Part shown: in pieces, positions 1-9,250 of the stretch
Position numbering within the stretch: the first letter of the stretch is position 1
Layout of the letters: each line of letters begins with the position of its first letter
Source: Tubiluchus corallicola
Taxonomy: Eukaryota > Priapulida > Priapulimorpha > Priapulimorphida > Tubiluchidae
Length of the DNA stretch: 42,500 bases
NCBI GenBank assembly: GCA_030141605.1
Contig: JAQGDQ010000756.1
Span: 1 to 42,500 of the forward strand
Direction: 5' to 3'
Notes under the pieces: model-generated
Told to the model about the DNA's origin: nothing
Seen by the model: only the letters and a program-made list of their open reading frames with translations
Database searches by the model: none
Made by a program: the position numbers and the translations under genes

Positions 1-76
1 AAATCTGAAATGTTTGCTTGTGATGTGAGAGCAGGTAATTTATAAACTATTAAAGCAAATCTTGTGGAATTTGTAG

Positions 77-293
77 GTGGCGTGTCCCCCGACAACGTCC
101 TGACTACCGTCCGCAATGGTGACCCACAGAATGGTGACCCAATGTACAGCGCTCTCAGCGTGTCTCCGACAGATTCGGAACTACAGATGTCCGTCCCGGG
201 AAAGAAAGTTCATGCTGTACAGAAGAGAGGTGCCACACCCAGCACGGACGATTCCGGTGTTCTTCTGTCCGACAACGGCACCCAGACAGAAAG
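77..293 (+). CDS. SPATA1-like protein, internal exon A (gene partial at left edge)
   Basis: First recognisable exon of a gene running off the left edge. The acceptor is the AG at 75-76. The donor is AAAG/gttggt after 293, leaving two bases of a split codon (phase 2) that exon B completes. It encodes a Ser/Thr/Asp-rich, probably disordered stretch ending in DNGTQTE. The TQT core fits the anchor of dynein light chain LC8-binding motifs; that is inference. The family assignment comes from exons E to H. Together, exons A-H encode about 449 residues: a low-complexity N-terminal half followed by a C-terminal coiled coil. SPATA1 is known as a testis-expressed protein of poorly defined function. Confidence 0.6.
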
Positions 294-390
294 GTTGGTC
301 TTGTATCAGGTGTAATTATTGGCATGCGCTGCTTGGAACTATGTTGATGCTTGATCCCCTTAATCACCTTGATCAGAATCAAGGATCAAG

Positions 391-437
391 GATGACTCCG
401 GTGTTTCTCTGTCCGACAACGGCACCCAAACAGAAAG
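391..437 (+). pseudogene. Duplicated 3' part of exon A inside the first intron
   Basis: These 47 bases repeat the last part of exon A (247-293), including the donor: both end in ACAGAAAG followed by gtt. The encoded DDSGV.LSDNGTQTE is kept. Three of the five substitutions are synonymous; the other two fall in one Leu-to-Ser codon. An AG at 389-390 could act as acceptor but lacks a pyrimidine tract. Used as an extra cassette between A and B it would break the reading frame. It is therefore probably an unused duplication, though an alternative exon with another acceptor cannot be excluded. Confidence 0.45.
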
Positions 438-489
438 GTTAGAACTATGTTCAAAAAAGTGGAATCCATGGAAGTAAGGATCAAGAAAT

Positions 490-1035
490 TTAAAGGAAAA
501 CAGGATGATTGTGGAAATACGAGTTCAGAATAAAGAATGCTCTAAAATATTGAAAACTACAATAGCTTATTTTAAATCAAAGCTTAGATTAAATAATAAT
601 TACGTCAGACACTCAAATTTTGTTAAACTTTTAAAGCTACGCGTGGCTCAGTGAATCTACTAAGACTGGCAATGATGCCTTTTCGTCACATTCGCGTGGC
701 CGACAAATAGAAGGCGGTACCGTGATAGCCATGATCATGAACTGCAGTTTTAGTTTCTGACGTCATATGACGTAGAGCCCATTTTCGTGACATCACGCAT
801 TTAAGCAGTAATACTTACGCAAACGTGCTTGACTCACAAGGGGAGATGCCTGCCATTGCACAAACTGTAGTTAGTTTCTGAGCAATAGCTGTGTTCGGTT
901 GCCATTAATTAACTTTCTAAGCAAATTATTCAAATATAAGAAACAATTGCTAACTTTTATAGGTAAGAAAATGTATATTTTCGACAGTAAATTTAAATGA
1001 GATTGAGTCTAAACAATCGTCCGGTCTATCTTTAA
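490..1035 (+). mobile_element. MITE family 1, full copy (TTAA target sites)
   Basis: The element is bounded by TTAA at both ends. The left end reads TTAAAGGAAAACAGGATGAT and the right end is its approximate inverted complement, CAATCGTCCGGTCTATCTTTAA at 1014-1035. The termini are thus about 22-bp inverted repeats. A second full copy lies at 34733-35262 and an inverted, truncated copy at 37143-37243. There is no transposase reading frame, so it is non-autonomous. TTAA ends suggest piggyBac-type mobilisation, which is inference. It sits in the intron between exons A and B. Confidence 0.75.
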
Positions 1036-1322
1036 TGCATGTATGTCCATGTTTTTATCAGTCTTAAGTCTTAGATACAGTGTACGTTATGAAGCTTCAG
1101 TTTTACACAAAAATAGAAGAAAATGCCCTAAGATTTTTTGATACATTTTTAACTTTTTCTTGGTGGTTTACATAGGAGAAAATTATGTGATTTTTATCTT
1201 TAACGAGTAACACATTCATGTCTGAAAAATGCTGCCTGATTGGTTGCTTTTAATGACCATTTTGTGTGTAATGTTGCATTAAATCAACAACAGTACATTT
1301 ATACATTGTATTTTTAATGCAG

Positions 1323-1745
1323 TTCTATGAAGGACGAATCGGTCTCTGCCGACTACGGCTACAATGTCGAAACTGGACAATATGACATACTGACCGACGA
1401 GGAAATAGCTCGAAACGAAACGGTGAAGGGTCTTCGCCGCCCGGAAGCGTACGCGGCGGCCGAGCAGGGCATCCGAGTTGCCAAGAAGCGGAAGGGCGGC
1501 GGAGGCATTCCCAGGAGAATAACAAACAAATCCAAAAACCCGAAAGAAAACGAAGCGAAAATGAGTACGGTAGACGAGTCGGCAGTAAACGGTGGTGATA
1601 ATGCGGAAGTTGCCGACGATGTTGTACTTAATGAAGCGAGAAGGATCGAGCACATGGAGAACGGAATTGACGTGGACGAGGTTGGATCAGGTTTACCGGA
1701 GAACAGGAGCAGTGAAAATGACTTAAGCCTACCACTTACTCTGAG
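1323..1745 (+). CDS. SPATA1-like protein, exon B
   Basis: The acceptor is tttttaatgcag before 1323, and the single base T completes the split codon AG/T from exon A. The frame stays open to the donor AG/gtgact at 1745/1746, again phase 2; reading on gives TGA at 1747. It encodes about 140 residues that are charged and low in complexity. They include a basic patch with KKRKGGGG near the middle, which could be a nuclear-localisation-type signal or just a disordered linker. An internal ATG at 1327 is an artefact of the exon boundary and is not needed as a start. No domain is recognised. Confidence 0.65.
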
Positions 1746-2314
1746 GTGACTATTATTCGTTTTATTAGTATAATAAACTGTGTCTTAATGTAATGAGTTT
1801 GTGGGTTTGTCAGTACTCGGTAGAGGTGAACGTTCTTTACCAGAAAATGAATTCAAATCAAATCTTTTAAACTGGCATCAAACTGAATTTCCAGATTAAT
1901 CTTAATCGAACTCGAATGCATTTGATTTCTCAAATAAATTTTCTACTCACTAACAGAAACAGTCTCACAAAGATCTTGCATATTACTCGATTTTGTTCTG
2001 CAGTAAAAGCGCAAACAATTTGTTAAAAATTTATGCACAGAAATTGAAACTATATCGCTCTGAATTGAATTTGAGGTAAAAAAGTCGTTTGAATCGAATT
2101 GGAACGTTCAATTTTGATCCGAATGCTCACTCAGAGTCAGTGCTCACAATTAGTTCAGATATTAAACAGTTAAGGCTGATCTCAGAAATAGCAAATGAAC
2201 CAGCACTTTAATTTACTCTGCCATGATGTACAGGGCACAAGCGTGAGGGGACAGAAAATTCTTCTGGAGTTCAGTGACTGTTAATTATTAATTACTAAAT
2301 CAGTCGATTAATCA
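1746..2314. other. Intron sequence with no recognised element
   Basis: AT-rich first part of the intron between exons B and C. No open frame, repeat or conserved motif was recognised. Confidence 0.5.
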
Positions 2315-2479
2315 GTCGGAAACTATGTACTCCCTCTTCCAAAAACAAATATAATGAAACAGTCATCAAAATATAATGATATTAAAATATGGTCATCAAT
2401 TCCGCGTGAAATGAAAACTCTTAATCTTTATCAATTTAAAAAAGCATCAAAGAATTACCTACTACAACGGTATAATTAA
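2315..2479 (+). pseudogene. 5'-truncated LINE: C-terminal end of ORF2 reverse transcriptase
   Basis: A 54-residue open stretch ends in TAA at 2477-2479. It contains IKIWSSIPREMKTL followed by QFKKASKNYLLQRY. This pattern (I-W-x-S-I-P, then F-K-x-x-x-K-x-Y-L-L just before the stop) is typical of the extreme C terminus of CR1/L2/Jockey-group non-LTR retrotransposon ORF2 proteins. Everything upstream is missing, as usual for 5'-truncated copies. The following roughly 250 bases, ending in TATGTATTTA repeats near 2690-2722, are probably its 3' UTR and tail. Confidence 0.6.
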
Positions 2480-2763
2480 CTCACAATTTTACTCATCCTG
2501 ATCTTAAGTTACTAACAAAACTTATTTTGTTCTAATGTACGTTATAACTGATGAAAATGTAATGTTAATTGTCAATTGTTTCACTTATCTGGAGGAGGAC
2601 TCGAAAGCTCAATGCTCCTTCCCCCTCCTCACAGTAACTCGCATAGTTTATTTATTTTTTTCAATGTTATATCAATTTATATGTATTAATAGATGTATTT
2701 ATATGTATTTATATGTATTTACAGAACCGACATTAACAAATCAATTAACATTTTTTCCTAAAA

Positions 2764-2998
2764 AGAAAATTGCCTAGTCAGAGGTCATCATAGCTGACTT
2801 ACAGCCTAAAAAAAGGCTAATGTTGTTACTTAACGGTAGTTTTAGGATGTCGTGTGGTTTGGCAGATCAATAATTTGGGAGAAACATTGAAGTTATTATG
2901 CTGCCTGATTACTTAGCCTGATTTCCTTTTAAAGGCAGGTTTTCAACATTGAAGTTAATACAAATGCCGATTGTATTATCGTGAAAACCTGCCTTTAA
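2764..2998 (+). repeat. Interspersed repeat family 2, copy 1
   Basis: Shares GCCTAGTCAGAG, CAGCCTA(G)AAAAAAGGCTAATG, GGCTTAGCAGATC-like and GTGAAAACCTG blocks, in the same order, with 29236-29413. It is therefore a dispersed repeat, same orientation, about 80% similar by eye. Copy 1 additionally holds a 62-bp insertion (2895-2956) that copy 2 lacks. No coding capacity; class unknown. Confidence 0.65.
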
Positions 2999-3016
2999 AA
3001 GGAAATCAGGCTAAGT
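2911..3016. repeat. Perfect 34-bp inverted repeat (fold-back) with 38-bp loop
   Basis: The arm 2911-2944 (ACTTAGCCTGATTTCC...) is the exact reverse complement of 2983-3016 (...GGAAATCAGGCTAAGT). The left arm sits inside the 62-bp insertion flanked by 12-bp direct repeats AACATTGAAGTT at 2883-2894 and 2945-2956. It could form a stable hairpin in the pre-mRNA of the host intron. Confidence 0.9.
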
Positions 3017-3493
3017 AGGTTTGACTACGATATAGAACATAGAACATTTTATTTTCTCCAACTAGTTTGATATAAAAATTTTTTTAAATATTACGTAATT
3101 ATTATCCTGGAGCAGGGCAGGGAAGGACCATAGGGTCATCTAGTCTCCTGCCCTTTCTTGTAAATAGATTAGTATATTAAAATTAAATGGTGATGCTGCA
3201 GATAACAAAAACAAAAAATAAATAAGAAAAAAATAATAATAAAAACAGTATAAATGATACAAATTATCAAAAAAGTAGTGAAAACAAAAAATGATAAAGT
3301 TAGATACCTAAATCTAAACAAAACAATACAATTAATCAGTAATTATTAGGGTAATAATCAGTAATTGTCATACAATAGGGGTCTTATTAACAAGAGAATT
3401 TGACCAATGTAAGTAAGTAAAGTTAAAAAACTGAGAGTATATAAATTTTGTAACTCATTTTGCATGTGTTATCGATTATTTTTTACATTTCAG
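3017..3493. other. Intron remainder with a short hairpin-bearing repeat-like stretch
   Basis: AT-rich. At 3110-3165 AGGGCAGG and CCTGCCCT form a potential hairpin around a stretch resembling the 3' UTR of a retroelement. This is not identified further. The rest is A-rich intron ending in the acceptor of exon C. Confidence 0.35.
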
Positions 3494-3538
3494 TGACGAG
3501 AGTTTGACAACGTCACGGTCGAGTGGAAGTCAGAAAAG
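3494..3538 (+). CDS. SPATA1-like protein, microexon C (45 nt)
   Basis: A 45-nt exon between tttttacatttcag and AAAAG/gtttag. T completes the split codon, fourteen codons follow (DESLTTSRSSGSQK), and two bases remain (phase 2). The frame agrees with exons B and D, which is the main support. The peptide is Ser-rich and probably disordered. Confidence 0.55.
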
Positions 3539-3612
3539 GTTTAGTAATTATATACGTCTTCTTGATTCTAAAATGATCGTTTTACTAGGATGTGGTTTAG
3601 GATAAAAGTGGT

Positions 3613-4310
3613 TTGTGTTGAAAGTGATGTGGTTTCTTTCTGTGTGTTGAAAGTGATGTGGTTTCTTTCTGTGTGTTGAAAGTGATGTGGTTTCTTTCTG
3701 TGTGTTGAAAGTGATGTGGTTTCTTTCTGTGTGTTGAAAGTGATGTGGTTTCTTTCTGTGTGTTGAAAGTGATGTGGTTTCTTTCTGTGTGTTGAAAGTG
3801 ATGTGGTTTCTTTCTGTGTGTTGAAAGTGATGTGGTTTCTTTCTGTGTGTTGAAAGTGATGTGGTTTCTTTCTGTGTGTTGAAAGTGATGTGGTTTCTTT
3901 CTGTGTGTTGAAAGTGATGTGGTTTCTTTCTGTGTGTTGAGAGTGATGTGGTTTCTTTCTGTGTGTTGAAAGTGATGTGGTTTCTTTCTGTGTGTTGAGA
4001 GTGATGTGGTTTCTTTCTGTGTGTTGAAAGTGATGTGGTTTCTTTCTGTGTGTTGAAAGTGATGTGGTTTCTTTCTGTGTGTTGAAAGTGATGTGGTTTC
4101 TTTCTGTGTGTTGAAAGTGATGTGGTTTCTTTCTGTGTGTTGAAAGTGATGTGGTTTCTTTCTGTGTGTTGAAAGTGATGTGGTTTCTTTCTGTGTGTTG
4201 AAAGTGATGTGGTTTCTTTCTGTGTGTTGAAGGTGATGTGGTTTCTTTCTGTGTGTTGAGAGTGATGGGGTTTCTTTCTGTGTGTTGAAAGTGATGTGGT
4301 TTCTTTCTGT
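3613..4310. repeat. Minisatellite, 29-bp unit, about 24 copies
   Basis: Unit TTGAAAGTGATGTGGTTTCT plus TTCTGTGTG, nearly homogeneous, with a few A-to-G changes (TTGAGAG). Because 29 is not a multiple of three, three units make an 87-nt frame. This gives a spurious 239-residue minus-strand open frame with a 29-residue period. It lies in the intron between exons C and D. Confidence 0.95.
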
Positions 4311-5084
4311 TCTCATCTTATTACATCTAAGCGCACGTATACTTTGCTAGCTTAGGTAGTTAGTTTGTTTTTTGACATTAACGTAAGAAAATGCGCTGTA
4401 AAATTTACAACAAATTTAAAGCTTACAACGAATGTCCATCTTGTATATTACACTCGTATCTCGGTTTGCCGCATAAAAGTGGGGAGATGTCGGTTCAAAT
4501 TTGCCAATCGTCCGTATTTACTGATACTAAGCTAATACTGTAGGCACCGTGTATTAGACTCACGGTAATGTAGAATTAATCGTCTAATTGTTTCAGAAAC
4601 GTCTAGTACCATCTAATTCATTATTTGAAAAAGACTTTAACATCCTCAGCATAGATGATTGTTCATTAGTAACTAGTAATTACTAGGCATATTGTAAAAC
4701 GCAATTATGAAATATTGTAGTAAATCAGCTAACTTTTCTCGAAATCTGTTGCTGATGCTGAGGTGAACTAGAACAAGGAAACACGTCTAGCTGAACAATG
4801 CTGGCTCTACTGATTGGCAACAATAGGCTTTATAAAAACCTAAACTACGTCACGTGACATGTTTAGAGTGCATAGAAATGGGTGACCGACATTAGCCGAT
4901 GGGCGATATTACCCCAATAAACCCCATTGCCCAGACGTATGGTCTGACACTTATTTTATCTTTTATGCTAATCATTTCAGCTTAAGTCAAATCCGTCTCT
5001 TCTTGCCTGTTACATAATGATAGTATGCGTTGTTATTCTCTCACGTTCTAGTAATTTTAATGTAACCGGCAAAACTGTACAGAA
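4311..5084. other. Intron sequence with no recognised element
   Basis: About 770 bases between two minisatellites. No open frame, repeat or motif could be supported. Confidence 0.5.
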
Positions 5085-5910
5085 TTATACATTTCATTGA
5101 TTCAATATGCAGAATTATACATTTCATTGATTCAATATACAGATTATACATTTCATTGATTCAATATACAGAATTATACATTTCATTGATTCAATATACA
5201 GAATTATACATTTCATTGATTCCATATACAGAATTATACATTTCATTGATTCAATATACAGAATTATACATTTCATTGATTCGATATACAGAATTATACA
5301 TTTCATTGATTTGATATACAGAATTATACATTTCATTGATGCAATATACAGAATTATACATTTCATTGATTCAATATACAGATTATACATTTCATTGATT
5401 CAATATACAGAATTATACATTTCATTGATTCAAAATACAGAATTATACATTTCATTGATTCAATATACAGAATTATACATTTCATTGATTCCATATACAG
5501 AATTATACATTTCATTGATTCAATATACAGAATTATACATTTCATTGATTCGATATACAGAATTATACATTTCATTGATTTGATATACAGAATTATACAT
5601 TTCATTGATGCAATATACAGAATTATACATTTCATTGATTCAATATACAGATTATACATTTCATTGATTCAATATACAGAATTATACATTTCATTGATTC
5701 AAAATACAGAATTATACATTTCATTGATTCAATATACAGAATTATACATTTCATTGATTCCATATACAGAATTATACATTTCATTGATTCAATATACAGA
5801 ATTATACATTTCATTGATTCGATATACAGAATTATACATTTCATTGATTTGATATACAGAATTATACATTTCATTGACTCAATACACAAAATTATACACT
5901 TTATTGATTC
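5085..5910. repeat. Minisatellite, 30-bp unit with 269-bp higher-order period
   Basis: Unit AATTATACATTTCATTGATT plus CAATATACAG, with one 28/29-bp unit per higher-order block. Ordered variants (TTCCATAT, TTCAATAT, TTCGATAT, TTTGATAT, TGCAATAT, then the short unit) recur every 269 bp about three times. The array therefore grew by duplication of nine-unit blocks. Open frames on both strands are by-products. Confidence 0.95.
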
Positions 5911-6149
5911 ACACTAATGAGCTGATAGGCTTTCAATGACATTTGTTGATTAATATCGACTTCTTGCACACAATGAGAGATCGATTTCTTTCAATTTGTT
6001 GACGAGAGCAACGTGGTTGAAAGGTGCGTGAAGCCAACCAGCCACTTTACCTGCCGTCAAGTATAGATAACAAAACTCATTGGATGACATGAAAATTTTT
6101 GATCCTTGAACTGTTCTTCCGGGGGAATCAAGTACATTGATCCATTGTA

Positions 6150-6769
6150 CCGTGTTCCCTCACCTATCATGGGTATTCCGTTCCAGGCCCACCTGCGATA
6201 AGTGAATTTCCGCGAAGTAGGGACTCTATACTTATTTTTTAGTAGTTATACATTATTTTAAGTCTTTATAAACCCTCCCCACACTCTTGTACATAACCCT
6301 TTCCCATTCCCTTAATAACTTTTCCCATGCTGTACATGTACGTTTTAAAAAACTTTACTTAAATGTTCATAAAATGTCCATTGTGTTGTGTACAATCTCA
6401 CTTCGGCAAGTAGCATCTCAAGCGGGCGCAATTACTACATTTCGTTTTTGGTGTGTATTCATCCGCCGAATAAATACACTATTTACTGTAAATGGTAATT
6501 TTTTATGATTTATAATATCCTTTTAATGTTAGAATTAATATTTTTAATATATTTTTATACGTTTTCTGATTTTTTATGCAAAATTCATCGAATCTATACA
6601 TTACTGTACAATACGTACTACGCATGTGCAAAAATACATTGGACGGAGTACCACAAAACCCCACAAAACAGCAAAAATACCACGATAAATATTTTACATT
6701 AATATTTTCGGAAACCCGCGTAACAGCGAGTCCACAATAAACGAATCGCAAAGTAGCGAGGGAACACTG
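6150..6769. mobile_element. Tigger/pogo-type MITE with TA target site
   Basis: The left end reads TA/CCGTGTTCCCTCACCTATC at 6148. The right end, read on the minus strand, is TA/CAGTGTTCCCTCGCTACTTT at 6771. The termini are long imperfect inverted repeats containing the 'TTCCCTCGCTAYTTCGCG...' style of end seen in TcMar-Tigger elements of many animals. The interior is AT-rich and has no transposase, so this is a non-autonomous derivative about 620 bp long. Confidence 0.65.
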
Positions 6770-7023
6770 TATATGCATTGCAGGAGTGAAATAAATTTAT
6801 TTGATTTGATTTGAACCCAAGACTCTGCATTTTTGGAGGCCATGTAGAACCACACATACTGTATAAGAACATGTATTTGCCTGCTTTGCACTGCTCAATG
6901 GATATGATAGTTTAATTGTAGTAAAAAAGGAGCATGTTGTAATCTTTCAATATTTTGTGTTTGATTTCTGCTTTGTACTTTTACACTTGTCTTCCTTAGA
7001 GTACCTTATTTGTATCATCATCA

Positions 7024-7414
7024 ATAAGCCTTTTCACAGTTCCAGCGATTGAAGCTGACCGTGAAAAGGTCCAAGGTTAAGTGTACCAGACAACAGATTT
7101 GTGTGCTTGACAACTCCTCACAGCCCATGCTATTGTAATAGTAACAGTTTTAACAGCTAGCTAGAATCTTACCTAGTTCATTTTTTCTTGTTGCCAAGCA
7201 AAATCCTGCTAGTAAATCATTCTACGCACACACTAATGCATAATTGAGTAAAATCCATGTAAAACAAACTGAAGTTATTGAACCGATGTGGCAGATGGCT
7301 TTGCTTTACCCACATCATTTGACGGTTGTAGTTAAGACGCGTTGCTGCGGTACACTTAACCTTTGACCTACACTAACTGTGCATGAGCACGACGAAACTG
7401 TGAAAAGGTTTATT
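7024..7414. mobile_element. MITE family 2 (AATAAGCCTTTTCACAGT termini)
   Basis: Left AATAAGCCTTTTCACAGTTC matches right AATAAACCTTTTCACAGTTT (minus strand). An inner inverted pair, GGTCCAAGGTTAAGTGTACC at 7070-7089 against 7349-7368, extends the similarity to roughly 65 bp per side. There is no coding capacity. An isolated end with the same AATAAGCCTTTTCACAGT motif lies at 8146-8163 in the next intron but one. The right end is only 60 bp from exon D. Confidence 0.6.
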
Positions 7415-7474
7415 GCTTCCGAAGACTGACGTTAATGCGCAAGTTGTTAATGTGAATTACTTTTGTGCACACAG

Positions 7475-7593
7475 GTTAAGCACAGTGAGAGAGACGGATG
7501 CGAGCGAAGCCAGTTTCAACGGATCGGAAGTCTCTCAGGATGACCGCATGATGCAAAATCATCAAGTTGCTGCTGACCAGACTGACCAAGATA
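7475..7593 (+). CDS. SPATA1-like protein, exon D
   Basis: The acceptor is gtgcacacag before 7475; G completes AG/G from exon C. The donor is GATA/gtgagt after 7593, leaving one base (phase 1). It encodes 39 complete codons beginning LSTVRETDASEASF. The region is acidic and Ser/Gln-rich, likely a linker before the coiled coil. Frame continuity with exons C and E supports it. Confidence 0.65.
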
Positions 7594-7769
7594 GTGAGTC
7601 TAACTTCATTTCTGTAATATGTGTTTAGCATGAGCTTTAATTTTTGTTTTAATTAAAATTCGTGCTTAATTCTAGAACACGCAACCTGAAGATTTGAATC
7701 AACTCTAGTGCATTAATAAAAAACATAAACACACGGCAGCAGTAAAAAATTAAAAAGTCTGAAAAAGTT

Positions 7770-7850
7770 TTGCGCCTCCACTGGGACTTGAACTCAAGCC
7801 TCTGCTATCCTGTTGGCTTGCCATTACACAGCAGAAGCACGCTACTTTTT
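7770..7850 (-). repeat. tRNA-derived SINE fragment
   Basis: On the minus strand there is a Pol III B-box-like GAGTTCAAGTCCC (GGACTTGAAC at 7784-7793 on plus). It is preceded by a degenerate A-box region (TGTAATGGCAAGCC) and followed on the minus strand by a TTTTT run. Stems are not intact, so it is a tRNA-like relic and not a functional tRNA gene. Confidence 0.4.
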
Positions 7851-7965
7851 GCTCCAAGTAGTGTGCCATTATTGCTAATCCTCGTGGCTAAGCAGATTTA
7901 TCAATTGTTTGCTTAAATTAATTAGCTGAATCTTCGCATTGATTTTTATTGATTTTTAACAAAAG

Positions 7966-8094
7966 GTGACGAGCATAAACAAGCTCAGTATCAGTTCGTG
8001 AAGGAAGAATGTCGTATGATGGAAAGAAAGTATGAAGATCTGGTGAAGAAGGCAAAACAGCTACAGAACCGGACGGGTCAAAGACGCAACGAAG
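7966..8094 (+). CDS. SPATA1-like protein, exon E (start of SPATA1 C-terminal coiled coil)
   Basis: The acceptor is ttaacaaaag before 7966; A/GT completes the codon from exon D. The donor is GAAG/gtttgt after 8094, leaving one base. It encodes EECRMMERKYEDLVKKAKQL and a following NRTGQRRNE. This is the start of a long charged helix and resembles the conserved 'M-E-R-x-R-x-E-L-V-K-K-A-K' segment of SPATA1 proteins as I recall that family. Confidence 0.75.
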
Positions 8095-8165
8095 GTTTGT
8101 TGTCGTTTGTGCAACTTTGTGCAACGCTGTTTGTGTCATTGTCATTAATAAGCCTTTTCACAGTA

Positions 8166-8579
8166 TCAAGAAACTTCATACACACTGGACACTCATTAAT
8201 CTATCGTAGTGTCCTCCGTTCGAGTGTGTACACTGCCCCGCCTCTTGGCCCGGGGTCCAACTTGAACAAATCTGCCTAACTGGCTTAAAACTGGCACGGC
8301 TAGTGATGTTATAATTTACTGCCAATGTCTCGGTGATGGTACATTTATCTTTAGTGTCAGTAAAATGCAGTCCAATGTTTTAAGTAATTTAAAACTATTC
8401 TTTCTCTACAGCAAACTTTCCTGGTTGTGTATGTTTTTAGTAAAATCATTCAGCTGTCAACTTTTTCCAGCGAAGCTGCCAATTAACGATGTCATTAATT
8501 AGGTCATGACTGCAAGTGGCAGAATGTTCATAAAGTATTGCAGAATTATTTTACCACAATTATCACACCCGTTGCAGGT
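8166..8579. other. Intron sequence with no recognised gene
   Basis: Unassigned. The segment AATTAACGATGTCATTAATT near 8480-8500 is repeated in altered form at 8886-8905, so 8475-8905 may be a duplication or the ends of an element. Confidence 0.35.
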
Positions 8580-8700
8580 AATGAGTTGTGCTGAAAAAGG
8601 GTGCTGAAGTTGTGAAGAGGGTGCTGAAAAGGGGTGCTGAAGTTGTGAAGAAAGAGGGTGCTGAAAAGGGGTGCTGAAGTTGTGAAGAAAGAGAGTGCTG
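8580..8700. repeat. Short tandem repeat built on GGGTGCTGAAGTTGTGAAGA
   Basis: Alternating GTGCTGAA(AA)GGG and GTGCTGAAGTTGTGAAG modules are repeated about three times. It lies immediately beside the tRNA-like element at 8700-8780 and may be a variable part of that SINE. Confidence 0.7.
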
Positions 8701-8780
8701 AAAAATTGGGACTAATCGGGACTTGAACTCGAGACCTGGGATTAATACTTCCATGCTCTGTCAGCTGAAGTACCAGTCCA
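8700..8780 (-). repeat. tRNA-derived SINE head
   Basis: Read on the minus strand: TACTTCAGCTGACAGAGCAT resembles a tRNA D-arm/A box (compare TAGCTCAGTTGGTAGAGCA). About 25 bases later comes CGAGTTCAAGTCCC, a good B box, followed by a TTTTT terminator-like run at 8701-8705. The anticodon stem is not convincing. Best read as a lysine/isoleucine-like tRNA-derived SINE, not an active tRNA gene. Confidence 0.5.
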
Positions 8781-8885
8781 TCCGAGATGTTATCCTTGTT
8801 GAACACACAATACAACAGCACCACCTGTACCCATGTCACAGTAGGGAGATACTTATGACATTAAATTTTTCTCAAATTAGCTGGC

Positions 8886-8905
8886 AATTAACGATATCGT
8901 TAATT
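8886..8905. repeat. Perfect 20-bp palindrome
   Basis: AATTAACGATATCGTTAATT is its own reverse complement. It is the right-hand member of an imperfect direct-repeat pair whose left member (near 8480-8500) is no longer a perfect palindrome. Confidence 0.9.
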
Positions 8906-9083
8906 AGATTATGATTGTGAATTACAAATCCCGAGTTTTCGGTGTCTGCTTTCTCTCAGCTCATTACCCGCAATGGGCGATAATTGTTGTGAAATGAACC
9001 ACAATTCTTGATGAACATTCTTTCACAGTTGTAACCTAATTAAAGCGTATAGATGTTTTGATGTGCTGTTTTCGTTTCCTTAG

Positions 9084-9250
9084 CGAGGGATTTGTGGAAG
9101 AGGCGCTATTTTGAGGAAAAGAAGAAATCTCCAGGACTGGAAGATCAGTGTTTAAGGCACCGCAATAACCTCGATGGTGTCTACAAACGATTAGTTTCTC
9201 AAATTGAGTCAAAGGACACGAACAAAGGCAGAGATAAGCCTTCACTAAAG
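9084..9250 (+). CDS. SPATA1-like protein, exon F (SPATA1 C-terminal domain core)
   Basis: The acceptor is cgtttccttag before 9084; G/CG completes the Ala codon. The donor is CTAAAG/gtaatc after 9250, phase 0. It encodes ARDLWKRRYFEEKKK, then a leucine-rich helical segment (LEDQCLRHRNNLDGVYKRLV) and a Lys/Asp-rich hinge. The A-R-D-x-W-K-K-x-Y-F-E-x-K-K motif is the most recognisable signature of the SPATA1 C-terminal domain (Pfam SPATA1_C from memory) and is the main basis for naming the gene. Confidence 0.8.

Noticed and set aside
3597-4316. 239-codon minus-strand frame with a 29-residue repeat
   Set aside because: It is the 29-bp minisatellite read through; no start context, no unique sequence and identical unit wobble in all frames.
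5124-5889. Several 85-98 codon frames of repeated IILYIESMKC type on both strands
   Set aside because: Products of the 30-bp array; they end wherever a 28/29-bp unit shifts the frame.
7770-8780. Functional tRNA genes
   Set aside because: B boxes are good but the acceptor, D and anticodon stems do not pair convincingly; better explained as SINE relics.
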